A stretch of 21,022 nucleotides of DNA from Zygnema cylindricum (GCA_037447655.1 JBBHKE010000113.1:1-21022), one strand, 5' to 3'; shown: positions 5,228 to 15,012, counted from the stretch's first letter. Notes: generated by a model not told the origin, from the sequence alone. Numbers and translations are program-made.

Positions 5228-8035
5228 ATGATGATGGAGGGAGAACTATTTGAGAAGCATTTATGGGGCATAGTGTCTGGACAAATTCGATGCCCACCTC
5301 CACCTGGGTTTGGAGGGACACGTTTTTCTGGCACCTCCGCCTCTACAGTTGGTAGAACAGCTGCCACCATCACCGAGGATGAAGATGAGGAGGGAGAAGA
5401 GATTGTCATGGAAGGAGAAAAGGAAAGAGTTGCAACTCAAGTAACACCATTGCCGAAGGCGATACCGGCAGCAGCACCACCAGCAACAACGACAAGGGTT
5501 CAGACCGAAAGATCAGAGTATGAAAAGTGGAACTACAAAGACAAGGTTGCTAAGCTCTTAATTCTTAAAAGTGTAGCAAAGGGCATTGCCATTCCCCTTA
5601 TGCATGTCAAATCTTCATCTCAGATTTGGATATCACTAGTTAACAAATATAAAAGTGGATCATTGCAGCAGCAACAGTTGGCAGAAAATAAGATTGCAGC
5701 TTATACTTATAAGGGAGGAAGTATGGATAATTATTGCAATGATTTAGGAGCATTGTTTGGAGAGTTAGAGAGTGCAGGTAACTCATGGTCTGAGAGACAA
5801 AGAGTGAACACATTAATGATGAAACTACCTGAAGAGTATGAGAATATCATTAACCGATTGCAGGACATAGGAGATAGCAATTGGAATTGGGATGACACTG
5901 TGGGAATGATTTTAGTGAAAGAAAGCACCATAGAGCTTAGGAGAGGGAGTCCAAGTGTTCAAGCATTGTCTGCAGGAGCTGATTGGCGGAAGCGTGATGA
6001 GGAGAGAGGGAAAGATCCTTATCGAAACTTTGGTGGAAGAGGACAAGGAGGTGGCAGATTTGATAGACAGGGGAGAGGAACTTCTCGAGGAGGATTATGT
6101 CACTTCTGCAAAAAACCGGGACACTATATGGCAGATTGTGTCAGACTTGCAGATCTTCGACTGAAAGATGGTCAAGGAACTTCAAAGGACGGAGGAAAGA
6201 AAAAGGCTTTCCTGACTCAAGTTCTTGATGAGGAAGTGGAAGGAAAAACTGAACCTGAAGAGGAGCTTGAGGAGCTTCTCCTTAATCCGAAAAACACTGA
6301 AAAGCATGTCGACATTCCACGGAGACAAAAGTGTGCTTTCGGAGGTAAGAGGGATCCACCCGAGGATGGGTGGATCATAGACTCAGGGGCTTCAATGCAT
6401 ATGTGCAAAGATAAGCGGTGGTTCACTAAACTGAGAAAGATCCCAACAGTTGAGATAGAGTACGGAGATGGTAGAGTAGAAACCACAAGTCTTGTTGGAA
6501 CTGTTGACTTGAAGGTTCTAGTTGATGGAAAGGCCTCAATTGTAACACTCTCAGACGTTCTTTACATTCCACAACTTAGCAAGAACCTAGTCTCAACAGC
6601 TGTCCTAGATGAAAAGGAGTTTGAAACAGGAACTAGGAAAGGAATCTTCACAGCAAGCTTTGATAATGAGGTTTATTTCATAGCTGAGAAGGGCAGTCAA
6701 GGAATGTTCAGAATTGTACTTTGCAATGAAAAGAGTGTTCTCTACTCGTGTGCAAGTGAGATGATGCTTTGGCATAAAAGGTTGGGGCATGTGCATCTAG
6801 ATAGATTAAAGAAAATGAAGAAAAATGGAATAGTGGAGGGTATTACTTTTGAAGATGATGAGACCTTTGATGATTGTAGTGGATGTGCCCAAGGGAAGAT
6901 TCATAGACTTCCATTTCCAAAGGCAACCACATTTAGGAGAGAGAAAGTATTAGATCTAGTTCACACTGATGTTTGGGGACCTGCTAGGTATGCCTCACAT
7001 GGGGGGAAAAGATGGATGTTAACTATCACAGATGATTGGTCTAGATACACGAAGGTATACTTTCTCAGACATAAGTCAGAGGTATTAAGATGTTTCAAAG
7101 AGTATAAAGTATGGAGTGAAAAGCTACATGAAACCTCAATAAAAGAGATAAGAAGTGATAATGGGAAAGAATACACCTCAAGGGATTTTGAAGAATATCT
7201 TAAAGAAGAAGGAATTCATCATGAGAAAACTGTTCCCTATAATCCGGAACAAAATGGGGTAGCAGAAAGAGTGAATAGAACTTTAGGAGATATGTCCAGA
7301 AGTATGTTAAGTGATAAGAGGATAGGGCTGCAGTTTTGGGCTGAGTCTATGAACTATGCTAATTTCATCAAAAATAGAGTCCTAACTTCAGCAAATAAGG
7401 AGGAAACTCCGTATGAGAGGTGGACAGGAAGAAAGCCTGATTTGTCTAGTTTGAGAGTGTTCGGAAGTCAAGTCTACAGTTTGGATTCCGATAAGACTAA
7501 ATGGAAGTTAGAGGGAAGAGGGAAACCAGGATATCTTGTAGGATATGATGAGAGCACAAAAGGATACCGAGTGTATGACTTGAAAAAGAGAGATATAATT
7601 TTGGTAAAACACATAGTGGTGATGAATGAAGAGAAGTCCATTGATCCATTCAAATATAATAAGGAAGTCAAAATCAGATTTGAAACGGATCAGTTTTCTG
7701 ACTTTGACTTTGAAAATGAAGAGAAGGAAGAGGGAGAAAAAGAAAAATCTGCAGATCTACCAAACGAGAAGGAGGAAAGGACAACATCCGAGGCAACGCC
7801 ACAATACGAAGTGGAAACCGATGAGGAACTTGATGAGACACCGGAATTGGAAGATAGGGAAGCTGAAAATTTCCCAAAACGAAACCCAAGAATGCCTTCC
7901 ATACCAGCGTCCGATTTTGAAGCGGGAAGAAGAAGTAGTAAACGACTTCAAGAAAGACAAGTAAATAACCAACTCACAAAGATGTCTCACCCAGATGAAC
8001 CTCAAACATACTTAGAGGCCATAAACACTCCATAA
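5228..8035 (+). CDS. Copia Gag-protease-integrase portion (935 aa)
   Basis: Residues count from ATG 5228, the first Met after the TAG stop. Gag forms the virus-like particle: residues about 30-95 are a Pro/Glu-rich, acidic insertion absent from the gag at 19559, and about 95-245 form a UBN2-type capsid domain (YKGGSMDNY, LPEEYENII). A CCHC zinc knuckle CHFCKKPGHYMADC (291-304) binds RNA. The aspartic protease motif is D385-S-G-A-S. The integrase has the HHCC region (WHKRLGH, CSGC) and an rve core with D581 (HTDVWGP), D644 (RSDNGKEY) and E680 (NGVAERVNRT), giving the D,D-35-E spacing. The C-terminal part ends in an acidic stretch and QTYLEAINTP, just before stop 2. All catalytic residues are present. 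Only the first 27 gag codons lie upstream of stop 1. Confidence 0.93.
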   Translation: MMMEGELFEKHLWGIVSGQIRCPPPPGFGGTRFSGTSASTVGRTAATITEDEDEEGEEIVMEGEKERVATQVTPLPKAIPAAAPPATTTRVQTERSEYEKWNYKDKVAKLLILKSVAKGIAIPLMHVKSSSQIWISLVNKYKSGSLQQQQLAENKIAAYTYKGGSMDNYCNDLGALFGELESAGNSWSERQRVNTLMMKLPEEYENIINRLQDIGDSNWNWDDTVGMILVKESTIELRRGSPSVQALSAGADWRKRDEERGKDPYRNFGGRGQGGGRFDRQGRGTSRGGLCHFCKKPGHYMADCVRLADLRLKDGQGTSKDGGKKKAFLTQVLDEEVEGKTEPEEELEELLLNPKNTEKHVDIPRRQKCAFGGKRDPPEDGWIIDSGASMHMCKDKRWFTKLRKIPTVEIEYGDGRVETTSLVGTVDLKVLVDGKASIVTLSDVLYIPQLSKNLVSTAVLDEKEFETGTRKGIFTASFDNEVYFIAEKGSQGMFRIVLCNEKSVLYSCASEMMLWHKRLGHVHLDRLKKMKKNGIVEGITFEDDETFDDCSGCAQGKIHRLPFPKATTFRREKVLDLVHTDVWGPARYASHGGKRWMLTITDDWSRYTKVYFLRHKSEVLRCFKEYKVWSEKLHETSIKEIRSDNGKEYTSRDFEEYLKEEGIHHEKTVPYNPEQNGVAERVNRTLGDMSRSMLSDKRIGLQFWAESMNYANFIKNRVLTSANKEETPYERWTGRKPDLSSLRVFGSQVYSLDSDKTKWKLEGRGKPGYLVGYDESTKGYRVYDLKKRDIILVKHIVVMNEEKSIDPFKYNKEVKIRFETDQFSDFDFENEEKEEGEKEKSADLPNEKEERTTSEATPQYEVETDEELDETPELEDREAENFPKRNPRMPSIPASDFEAGRRSSKRLQERQVNNQLTKMSHPDEPQTYLEAINTP

Positions 8036-8068
8036 AGTAGCCGGTGGATCACAGCTATAAATGAAGAA

Positions 8069-9583
8069 ATGGCCTCTATCATGGAAGCCAATACATGGGA
8101 GTTGGTAGATTGTCCACCGGACCGAAAACCGATCGGATGTAAGTGGGTGTTTAAACTTAAATTAAACCCGGATAATACCATTGAGAGGTACAAAGATAGG
8201 TTAGTTGCAAAAGGTTATACACAGAAAGAGGGGATAGACTACGAAGAAACCTTTGCACCTGTAGTCAGATTTCCTTCTGTTAGAATCCTTTTAAGTATAG
8301 CCGCAGCGGAGGATATGGAAATCCACCAGATGGATATTAAAACTGCCTTTTTGCACGGAGAGTTGGAAGAAGAAATTTACATGAGGCAACCGGAAGGATT
8401 CGTGGAAAGTGGGGAAGAAAACAAAGTTTGCAAACTGATAAAATCACTCTATGGGCTTAAGCAAGCCCCGCGACAGTGGAATATAAAGCTCGACGAATTT
8501 CTGACCGGTTTGGGGTATATCAGAATTAGTTCAGATCACTCTATATATTTATTTGAGGATGAGAATGGAGTGATATTTATTGCTATTTATGTGGATGATT
8601 TGTTGGTCTTAAGCAAGTCCTTAGATAAAATTAACAAACTAAAACGGGATCTTAGAAGCAGTTTTGATATGAAAGATCTTGGCGAAGCAAAGTACATTTT
8701 GGGAATTCAGATGGAGAGAGATAGAGGGAATAGAATTATAAGACTCACTCAAAAAGAAGCAATCGGTAATATGCTAGAAAAATTTCAAATGGAGAAAGCA
8801 AACGGATGTACTACTCCCATGGATTTGAAGAAAGTGAGTGAGGGGAGTGAAGAGGGAGGAATATTCATCATTAATGATGAGATGGACGAGATAGAAAGAA
8901 AATTTATGGAAAATATCCCTTATCGGCAGATTGTAGGCAGTTTAATTTATTTTATGAACTGTACCCGTCCGGATATAGCTGCAGCTGTAGGTGTCCTTAG
9001 TAGAAATCTAAATGAACCAAGAAAGAGAGATTGGGAGGCTGCCAAAAGGGTGATGAGGTATCTGGTGGGGACAAGGGAATTATGGTTGCATTTGGGAGGG
9101 GAGCACACTGACATCACCACTTGGAGTGATGCCAGTTATGGAGATGTGCCTTTAAGGAGGTGTACGACTGGATATGTGTTGCAAATTGGATCCGGTGCAT
9201 GTTGTTGGAGTAGCAAGCAACAAAAAGTAGTTGCTCAGTCCACTATGGAGGCTGAATACATGGCTTCCTGTGCTGCCACCAAAGAATTAATGTGGGTTAA
9301 ATCCCTTCTTGAAGAACTTGGGTTCATGAAGTCTGGAACTCAAAATGTTTTTTGTGATAATCAAGCTGTTATCTCTATTGCAGCTAATCCGAAACATCAC
9401 TTCAAAGCTAAGCATATGGATATTAGACTAAGCTTTGTCAGAGAGAAGGTAGAAAATAAAATTATTAAACTGGTTCATAAAACTGATAGAGAAATGATTG
9501 CAGACATGATGACAAAAGCAGTGCCTTCCCCTAAATTGATTTATTGCAGAGAAAACTGTGGATTAAAATTGAAAAGTGACTAG
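8069..9583 (+). CDS. Copia reverse transcriptase-RNase H portion (504 aa)
   Basis: This is in the same frame as the preceding portion, after the TAA at 8033. The first downstream Met is at 8069, but the RT domain already starts upstream (WITAINEEM is still readable), so the start is nominal. RVT_2 motifs: WVFKLKLN, RLVAKGYTQ, D89 in QMDIKTAFLHG, LYGLKQAPRQW and the active-site YVDD at 174-177. RNase H: D354 in TWSDASYGD, E394 in TMEAEYMA and D430 in FCDNQAV, then KHMDIR and the MMTKAVPSPK tail. It copies element RNA to DNA and removes the RNA template. The domain is intact and shows no frameshift. Confidence 0.95.
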   Translation: MASIMEANTWELVDCPPDRKPIGCKWVFKLKLNPDNTIERYKDRLVAKGYTQKEGIDYEETFAPVVRFPSVRILLSIAAAEDMEIHQMDIKTAFLHGELEEEIYMRQPEGFVESGEENKVCKLIKSLYGLKQAPRQWNIKLDEFLTGLGYIRISSDHSIYLFEDENGVIFIAIYVDDLLVLSKSLDKINKLKRDLRSSFDMKDLGEAKYILGIQMERDRGNRIIRLTQKEAIGNMLEKFQMEKANGCTTPMDLKKVSEGSEEGGIFIINDEMDEIERKFMENIPYRQIVGSLIYFMNCTRPDIAAAVGVLSRNLNEPRKRDWEAAKRVMRYLVGTRELWLHLGGEHTDITTWSDASYGDVPLRRCTTGYVLQIGSGACCWSSKQQKVVAQSTMEAEYMASCAATKELMWVKSLLEELGFMKSGTQNVFCDNQAVISIAANPKHHFKAKHMDIRLSFVREKVENKIIKLVHKTDREMIADMMTKAVPSPKLIYCRENCGLKLKSD

Positions 9584-9588
9584 GAATT

Positions 9589-9596
9589 AAGGGGAG
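9589..9596 (+). other. Polypurine tract of the young copia element
   Basis: AAGGGGAG lies five bases after the pol stop and directly abuts the 3' LTR. It primes plus-strand DNA synthesis. Confidence 0.8.
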
Positions 9597-10487
9597 TGTT
9601 GAAAAGAGGTAATTAATAGTTCACTTCCCTATTTTAGTTTTGTTTTAAAGAAAGAGAGTGAGGATCAAAGGCGCGCCATGGCTGCCGCCATATTTAGAAA
9701 GTGGCAGTTTTTGCAGATAAGGGTATTTTGGATAAAATGATGCCTAGGTCTAGATTTGAACCTGTGACCTCTAGACCCTTTATAGCCTAACGCCTTAACC
9801 ATTAAGGCGTTACGAAACGATACACGTGACGGGTTTCATAAATATATAAACATTAACGAAACAGCTAATTAACAGCAGACTAACCAAAATGAGCAATTTC
9901 TGCATGTACGCGAATCTGAACCGTGTAAAATATGTTTTGATCGGACGGCCGGCATTAAAGCCGCCACGCGAAGTGAGCTTTTCGGCGGCATACGGATATA
10001 GCGTCACGCGGTGCCACGTGGCGCCACATTATTTGATACCGGAGAAGATGGGAGGAGGAACCATGGCTTCCGATATGACAGGTGTCACCTTGTAGACCTT
10101 GTCGTACAATAGTTGTACAATAAGTACATCGCCCATTGTACCTTCTTGTACTTTATAGTGTTCCTATTGGACTAGGGTTTAATAGTAGGTAGTCGTGAGT
10201 AGGCAGACCGAGACTTAGTAATATTTAGGTACCTCTCTCTCTAAGAGAGCTTGTAACTATAAAGGTCATCTTTGACCAGCCATAACTTACTGCCCGGGTG
10301 AGCAAATTCAGTGATTCTTTTTGCGTTTGACTCAGGGGAGTCTTGTCCTCACAAGGGTGAGAGCGGTCAGAATATTTGTGTGCCTGGGCAGCGCTTATTC
10401 AGCGGGAAAGTAGAAGGGGCAAATATTATCCTAGAGGCTTTACATAGGCTGCTCATTCTGTGGGTCAATGGAGACCACAGAATTTCA
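9597..10487 (+). mobile_element. 3' LTR of the young copia element
   Basis: It has the same 891-bp length and, apart from A at 10390 for G at 5069, reads the same as the 5' LTR. The one difference is at a CpG (GCGG to GCAG), as expected from deamination of a methylated cytosine. The sequence after 10487 (GACTTAACC) differs from the 5' side and is the flank. Confidence 0.93.
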
Positions 10488-10492
10488 GACTT

Positions 10493-11928
10493 AACCAATT
10501 TTGTATCATCTTCTTTTGGGATTATGACATTTTAAAAGCAATTTTTGGGAAAATTTAAAAAGTCATATCTTATGGTTTACTTAATCATTTGGGCTGCAAT
10601 TTTGGGAATTGGCATTTTACTCTGTTGTGTAACACCGTGAGAAAATTAAGGTATATTGGCTTTTTAAGTCATATTTTGTGAAAGATTAAAGTTGGCTGTT
10701 AAGTAGGTGCTTCATTAGTTTTGTTGTTTTCCATGTCTACTTCTATACTACGACTGGTCCTCCTCCTACAACTGTGGTTGTAGAACAACACTTTTAGGGT
10801 ATGTCCATTATATAAAAGTGCATGATATATAGGAAAATTTCAGAGATGGATGGGACAACAACCGAGTTCGACCCTCAACAAGGAGGGAAACAAGTGCTTT
10901 TGTGAATGAGGGACAAGATTCGACAGGTGACAAAAGACATACACCTTCCGTCGACGAATTTATTTACTTATCGACTACTATGCTTTTCGAAATATGGTGA
11001 AAGAGGAAGGAAGGGGAAAATTTGCTGTCACAGGAAATGGAGTGGAGAAAGAGGTAACAGAAAAGGATACGATTAGTGCCAATGTTTTCAGTGATAGATT
11101 GGTGAGTGACACAAAGAAAGGGGTTACTTAAATAGCAGGAGTTGAATGAAGTAAAGGGAACTCGAAAGTGGAAGTGGAAGGAACTGAAAAATATGTGGTC
11201 ACCGAAGATAGTGTGGATAAAAAGGAGAGTGAAAAGACTTAGTGTTTGTGAGTCTGTCTTGTGATAAATTGGTGAGTGATAAGGAATAACAAGAGGAAGA
11301 GGTTATTGAAGTGAGAATAGTAGAAAGAAGTGAAGGTGATTTGAAAGTGGAAACTGAAAATAAATTGCATGAGGAGATTAATACACTTAGAGAGGAGAGA
11401 GGAAAAATGTTCAAAAAATTGGAGTAAGATAGGAAGTCTATAATATTCGAAAAGAAAACAAAAGATTGAAAATTGAGAAAATAACAAAATATATTAAGAA
11501 AACAAAGAAAAGAAGTAGAAGTCAAAGAATAAAACCGTAGAAGGAAACATGTGCACAAAGTGGTCAAATGAAAGCATCGTGAAAAATAATTTTAGAGAGG
11601 TAATTATCTTTGACATCCAGTAATCTTTTGAGGAAGTTCAGATTTAGCACTTTGAATTTCTAAAATTGTTTGAGAAGGAAAGTGTTTTTTTTGAAAACGA
11701 AGAAAGAGGTAGTGAAAGAAATGGTGTGTTTAGGAAGGACAGATTTTAGTATACATGGCGGAGACAGTTGGAGCAATGGTGACTTCAGCTGAAGCAGTGG
11801 TGACGTCGGCAAAAACAGTGGTGACGTTTGAACAAAAGGAGAAAGGAAGTAAATTTGGAGGTACAAAAAAGTACAATTTCACGCTGCATATTTTATCCCG
11901 GGTGCACGAAACTAAAATTTCGAGGGAG
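10493..11928 (+). pseudogene. Decayed 3' internal region of an unidentified retroelement
   Basis: From about 10740 to 11900 the plus strand still looks like broken coding sequence. It has Pro/Thr-rich and then Glu/Lys-rich fragments (for example EKEVTEKDTISANVFSD and ENKLHEEINTLREERGK), with many stops and no long open frame. I recognise no domain; the Glu/Lys/Leu pattern suggests coiled coil. A phrase of about 80 bases is repeated 170 bp apart (from 11091 and from 11261), giving DRLVSD and DKLVSD. At the end, AATTTCGAGGGAG (11917-11928) looks like a polypurine tract before an LTR. The first 250 bases (10493-10740) are T-rich and hold nothing I can name. Confidence 0.35.
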
Positions 11929-12720
11929 TGTTGTTTTTGAAATGTTAGTTTCGTGCGTACGACACACTTTGTGCGCACGCGACGTTTCGCAAGTAATTTA
12001 TAAAATGAATTTAATGTGGTTGTATGAATGGATTTTTGGGTTGGGGGAGAAATGAAATTAATTGAAATTCGACATACGTAATAATAATTTGAGTGACGCG
12101 AACCAACGCACGTAATTTATGGAATGCGTTGGACAAATGGACAGCGGATCGCGAAGCGATCCAGCGTAAGATATTCGAACACGTTGAAATGGTACGTCGC
12201 AAGTACGAATTATAATGCGACGGTGGCGTTTATGAAAAAGGCAAAACGGAACAAAGAATCGTATTTGACAGGTGTACTTTAAATTTGGTAGGCGTAATTT
12301 ATGGCGAAGTACGTAATTGCGATATGGACAAATTTGGATGGTTTGACGTCGTTTCGTCAAGTGGACTTTGGGACCACGTGGCGTGATATCGAGGGTGCCG
12401 AATAAAAGCTAAGAACGGCGGACAAAAGAAGCCGTAATTTTTCATGGAGTGGGGACGCGAAATCGCGTCAAATCACAAGATGTACATTTTGGACGTCCCG
12501 GATTGTTTGACGAAATTCGAGGAGTTTCGTTGAGTGACTCAGCATACGACTTTGTGAGATTGTGTGTACTTGTAAATATTTGTAACAACAATGGTTTGTC
12601 TTATTGTGTATTATTTAATAGTGTAGATTTATTTATTTTGACATACCTTGAATTATTCGGGTATACTCACATTCATTTAAGTAGATAGTAGATTACGTAC
12701 GGTTTGTATGCCTCCGTACA
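11929..12720 (+). mobile_element. Possible LTR of the decayed element (about 792 bp)
   Basis: TGTTGTTTTTGAAATG follows the purine-rich GAGGGAG directly, so this is probably the start of a 3' LTR. A TG...CA unit could end at 12720 (CCTCCGTACA), followed two bases later by TGGTAGTGAACC, which resembles a conventional tRNA primer-binding site. No second copy is in the window, so the right end is a guess. No coding sequence is visible. Confidence 0.35.
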
Positions 12721-13165
12721 TTTGGTAGTGAACCTGACTATAAACTTGTAGGACTTATTTTATAATAGTATCACAGTTAAGTTTATCAAAGCAATGGCAG
12801 ACTTTTTTTCTGCAACTTTCACCTTATGGTGTGATCACCCTGATTGATGTTTTTGTATGAAACTTTGTAGAGATATTTGTTGACCTATGTGTGTATAATT
12901 TCATTCTATTTTGTCAATTTTGTTGATTTCTGTGGGAAGTCTACTTGGTTAGTTTGATAAGGTGTCAGCTGTTTTTTCGGAAACTCTTGAGCTTATATCT
13001 TTTAGATTCCTTGGTGGAGTTGGCTAAAACTTTGTGAGTTTACAGTGTTTATGGTATACTGCATTTTGCTGCAGTTTGAGGTGATTTTTCTACAGTAGAG
13101 TTATCTATGCTGTCTGAAACACAGTTGTTTTGAAATAAACTGTGGGTGTCTTGCGTGAGTAATCC
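12721..13165 (+). other. T-rich non-coding stretch, probably part of a copia 5' LTR
   Basis: The sequence is T-rich without open frames. It leads into a gag start and primer-binding site at 13166-13205, so at least its right part should be the end of a 5' LTR. The left boundary of that LTR cannot be found because no partner LTR is present. Confidence 0.4.
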
Positions 13166-13310
13166 ATGGCTGAAATAGGCTATGGACAACAAGTTATGGG
13201 CCCACGCCCATGGCTACTCATATTTAATGGATCTAACTATTACTATTGGAAGTGTGTGCTCGAGAGCTACTTCGAGGTGATGGAGCTAATGGATGTGGTG
13301 GATGAGACCT
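13166..13310 (+). pseudogene. Copia gag N-terminal fragment with half-tRNA primer site
   Basis: ATG at 13166 begins MAEIGYGQQVMGPRPW, then LLIFNGSNYYYWK, LESYFEVMELMDVVDE. This is a copia Gag N-terminus, aligned with PIFDGTDYLYWE in the gag at 19559. The primer-binding site is AGTTATGGGCCCAC (13192-13205), with one change from the other copies (A for the first G), after an LTR end ACAACA. The gag frame again starts inside the LTR, 26 nt before its end. Similarity stops at about 13310, exactly where a 254-bp gypsy-type LTR begins, so the element was cut by that insertion or a rearrangement. Confidence 0.8.
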
Positions 13311-13564
13311 TGTCGAGCGTGCCGGGGAAACATAGGAGAAAGGCCCACCGCTAGAAATTGAGTGCATTAGGGTCTTGGAAACCGGGAGGTTTAGGGAAGA
13401 TGTCCGAGAAGGAGTGCATAGAAGACTTGCAATCCACCCCATATACTGATGCGATTCCGGATGCGTGATAATGCCCTTTTTTGAACCTTTCTTCCTCGGG
13501 GATATGTATGGGTAATAATGAAGGAACGAGTGAAAGAGGAAAAAGTACCCCGGACCCCCCCCCA
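13311..13564 (-). mobile_element. 254-bp gypsy-type LTR, distal copy
   Basis: On the minus strand it runs from TGGGGGGGGGTCC (13564) to CGCTCGACA (13311). It is a direct repeat, roughly 80-85 percent identical by eye, of 14759-15012 and has the same length. Its upstream flank (13565 onwards) has no polypurine tract, unlike the other copy. It may be a solo LTR or the outer LTR of a second or rearranged insertion. No matching target duplication was found. Confidence 0.6.
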
Positions 13565-14758
13565 AATAATGTGCAGATCCGCCGAAAGCTCACTAAATGC
13601 TATACCCTTGAATACTATCCAAAGGATGGAAAAAAAATGTTAGTCGTCCAATCTAGCCCGTAAGAACTCCGGACAGAAACCAAAGACGACCCCAACAGTG
13701 CGCAAATAACTCCCACGCTGAAATATTGAAACAATAAATATCGGCTCTTTCAGATTAAACAATATCACCTTTCCCTTGAAAATATAAATAAAGATATAAA
13801 TCAATGAAAATGGTGAAGCAAACTTACATACCCTGGAGTGCAAAGAAGACAAAACTTAGAAGAAGAAACCTCTCCAAATTGCCCCAAAGACTGTTATGAT
13901 TCTCCCTCCCCTCTCAGTTCCGCCGTACGGATCCATCCAGACTCTTGTAAGTTTCAAATAGCGAAAGTCCAAACTGCCCAAAGAGAGGATAGTGTTAACC
14001 ACCCACCCAAGCTAGGATTTGCACAAAAGACAATCCAAAACAAAGATGGCAATAAAGTTCACGACAAAATGCAACAGTTCTCCAACGAAAAGATTGAACG
14101 TATTTTCTGGGGGTTTTCTTAAGAGACACTAATGAAAAAACAACCTATCTCCTTCGGCCCCAAGTGCCTTATACCAACAAAGTTTGTCCTATTGCAAGTG
14201 CCAAAGTCAAAACAATACCAGAAGCAAATTAGCGGCTAGAAATTGTTATTATACGGACATAAGACAAAACAAGTTGTGCTCGACCCAGGGATAAAAGTTA
14301 GGCGACTAGCTCTGGCTAGATTTGAAGCCAAATGTTCTTCTATGATACACTTTTGAGCAACAAAGTCCTGAATAGACGTGAAACGCCTAACTTTGACTCA
14401 AAGAAAAAAATGCTCTCCCCGTCTTATAGACCTGTACTAATATCCTACAGACAAAAAACAACAATATCTACAAGGATGTCCCAAAAGTTACGTGGCGTTC
14501 CACAATGTACCTCCCACAAGGGTAGGTAACAACTAGTCACATATAACAGAACAGAAATCATTGAAGCGAAATAACTCCATTGTCCAACCTCCATTAGGCG
14601 CGATAGAAAGTGTATTTCGCTCAGTTTGGTAAATAGAACGATTTTGTTTGGCTGAGTGCTCTCTTTTTTATGTACTCGGATGACCTTACAGAGGGAAAAA
14701 TGCCTGGAAATCCTTCGGGAAATAAAAAGGTGTCTGTGAAGCACCCGAGCTTGACAGG
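13565..14758 (-). other. 1.2-kb unassigned segment between two gypsy-type LTRs
   Basis: No open frame here has a recognisable domain. On the minus strand the sequence is T-rich and follows an LTR end, as a 5' leader would. The first bases after the LTR (CCTGTCAAGCTCGGG) are not a primer-binding site I recognise. It may be the leader of a second gypsy copy, the inside of a small non-autonomous element, or older host DNA. Confidence 0.3.
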
Positions 14759-15012
14759 TGTCGAGCTTGCCAATGGAAATATAGGAGAAGGGCCCACCGC
14801 CAGAAGTAGAGTGCATTGGGATCCTGGAAACCGAGAGGTTTTAGAGTGATGTCCGAGAAGGTATGCATACAAGACTTGCAATACACCCCAAATGCTGATG
14901 CGGTTCAGGATACGTGATAATGCTCTTTTCTGTACCTTTCTTCTTGGGAATATGTATGGCTAATAATCACAGAGCGAGGGAAAGAGGAAAAAATACCCAG
15001 GACCCCCCCCCA
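14759..15012 (-). mobile_element. 3' LTR of the minus-strand gypsy element (254 bp)
   Basis: Read on the minus strand it starts TGGGGGGGGGTCC at 15012, directly after a G-rich polypurine tract and the end of the pol frame, and ends AAGCTCGACA at 14759. The position after integrase and polypurine tract identifies it as the 3' LTR of the gypsy element whose pol lies at 15075-19004. Confidence 0.7.

Larger units (their letters stand above)
5147..9583 (+). pseudogene. Complete copia gag-pol frame with two in-frame stops
   Basis: One frame runs from ATG 5147, inside the 5' LTR, to the stop at 9581-9583, about 1478 codons without any frameshift. It starts METTEFQVMGPP, where QVMGP is encoded by the LTR end plus the primer-binding site, and continues RVPIFDGSDFLY like the gag starts at 13166 and 19559. 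Stop 1 is TAG at 5222-5224, where the related gags have Trp. Stop 2 is TAA at 8033-8035, between integrase and RT. Without readthrough, translation could only give a Gag-protease-integrase product from the ATG at 5228 and a separate RT-RNase H product from 8069. The large products are described separately. Confidence 0.88.
4276..10487 (+). mobile_element. Near-complete young Ty1/copia retrotransposon (6.2 kb)
   Basis: Order: 891-bp 5' LTR (4276-5166), half-tRNA primer-binding site (5167-5181), a single Gag-protease-integrase-RT-RNase H frame (5147-9583), polypurine tract (9589-9596) and 891-bp 3' LTR (9597-10487). The integrase-before-RT order defines Ty1/copia. The flanking 5-mers GAATT (4271-4275) and GACTT (10488-10492) fit a target-site duplication with one mismatch. 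The LTRs are equal in length and differ, as far as I can see by eye, only at 5069 (G) versus 10390 (A). The insertion is therefore very recent, although the coding frame has two stops. It sits in older LTR wreckage that continues on both sides. Confidence 0.93.

Noticed and set aside
7474-8005. Several minus-strand open frames opposite copia pol.
   Set aside because: They are shadows of the intact plus-strand frame, which has catalytic motifs throughout.
8033-8068. Programmed frameshift between integrase and RT.
   Set aside because: Both portions are in the same frame; there is only an in-frame TAA, and no slippery site is needed.
10480-10484. A perfect GAATT target duplication (4271-4275 and 10480-10484) if the LTR ended at ACCACA.
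   Set aside because: Both LTR copies continue with the same GAATTTCA, the solo LTRs elsewhere end the same way, and the primer site starts only after TTTCA. The LTR end is therefore 5166/10487, and the duplication is GAATT/GACTT.
11199-11567. Minus-strand open frame rich in Phe, Leu and Ser.
   Set aside because: It is the complement of a Glu/Lys-rich decayed coding stretch on the plus strand.
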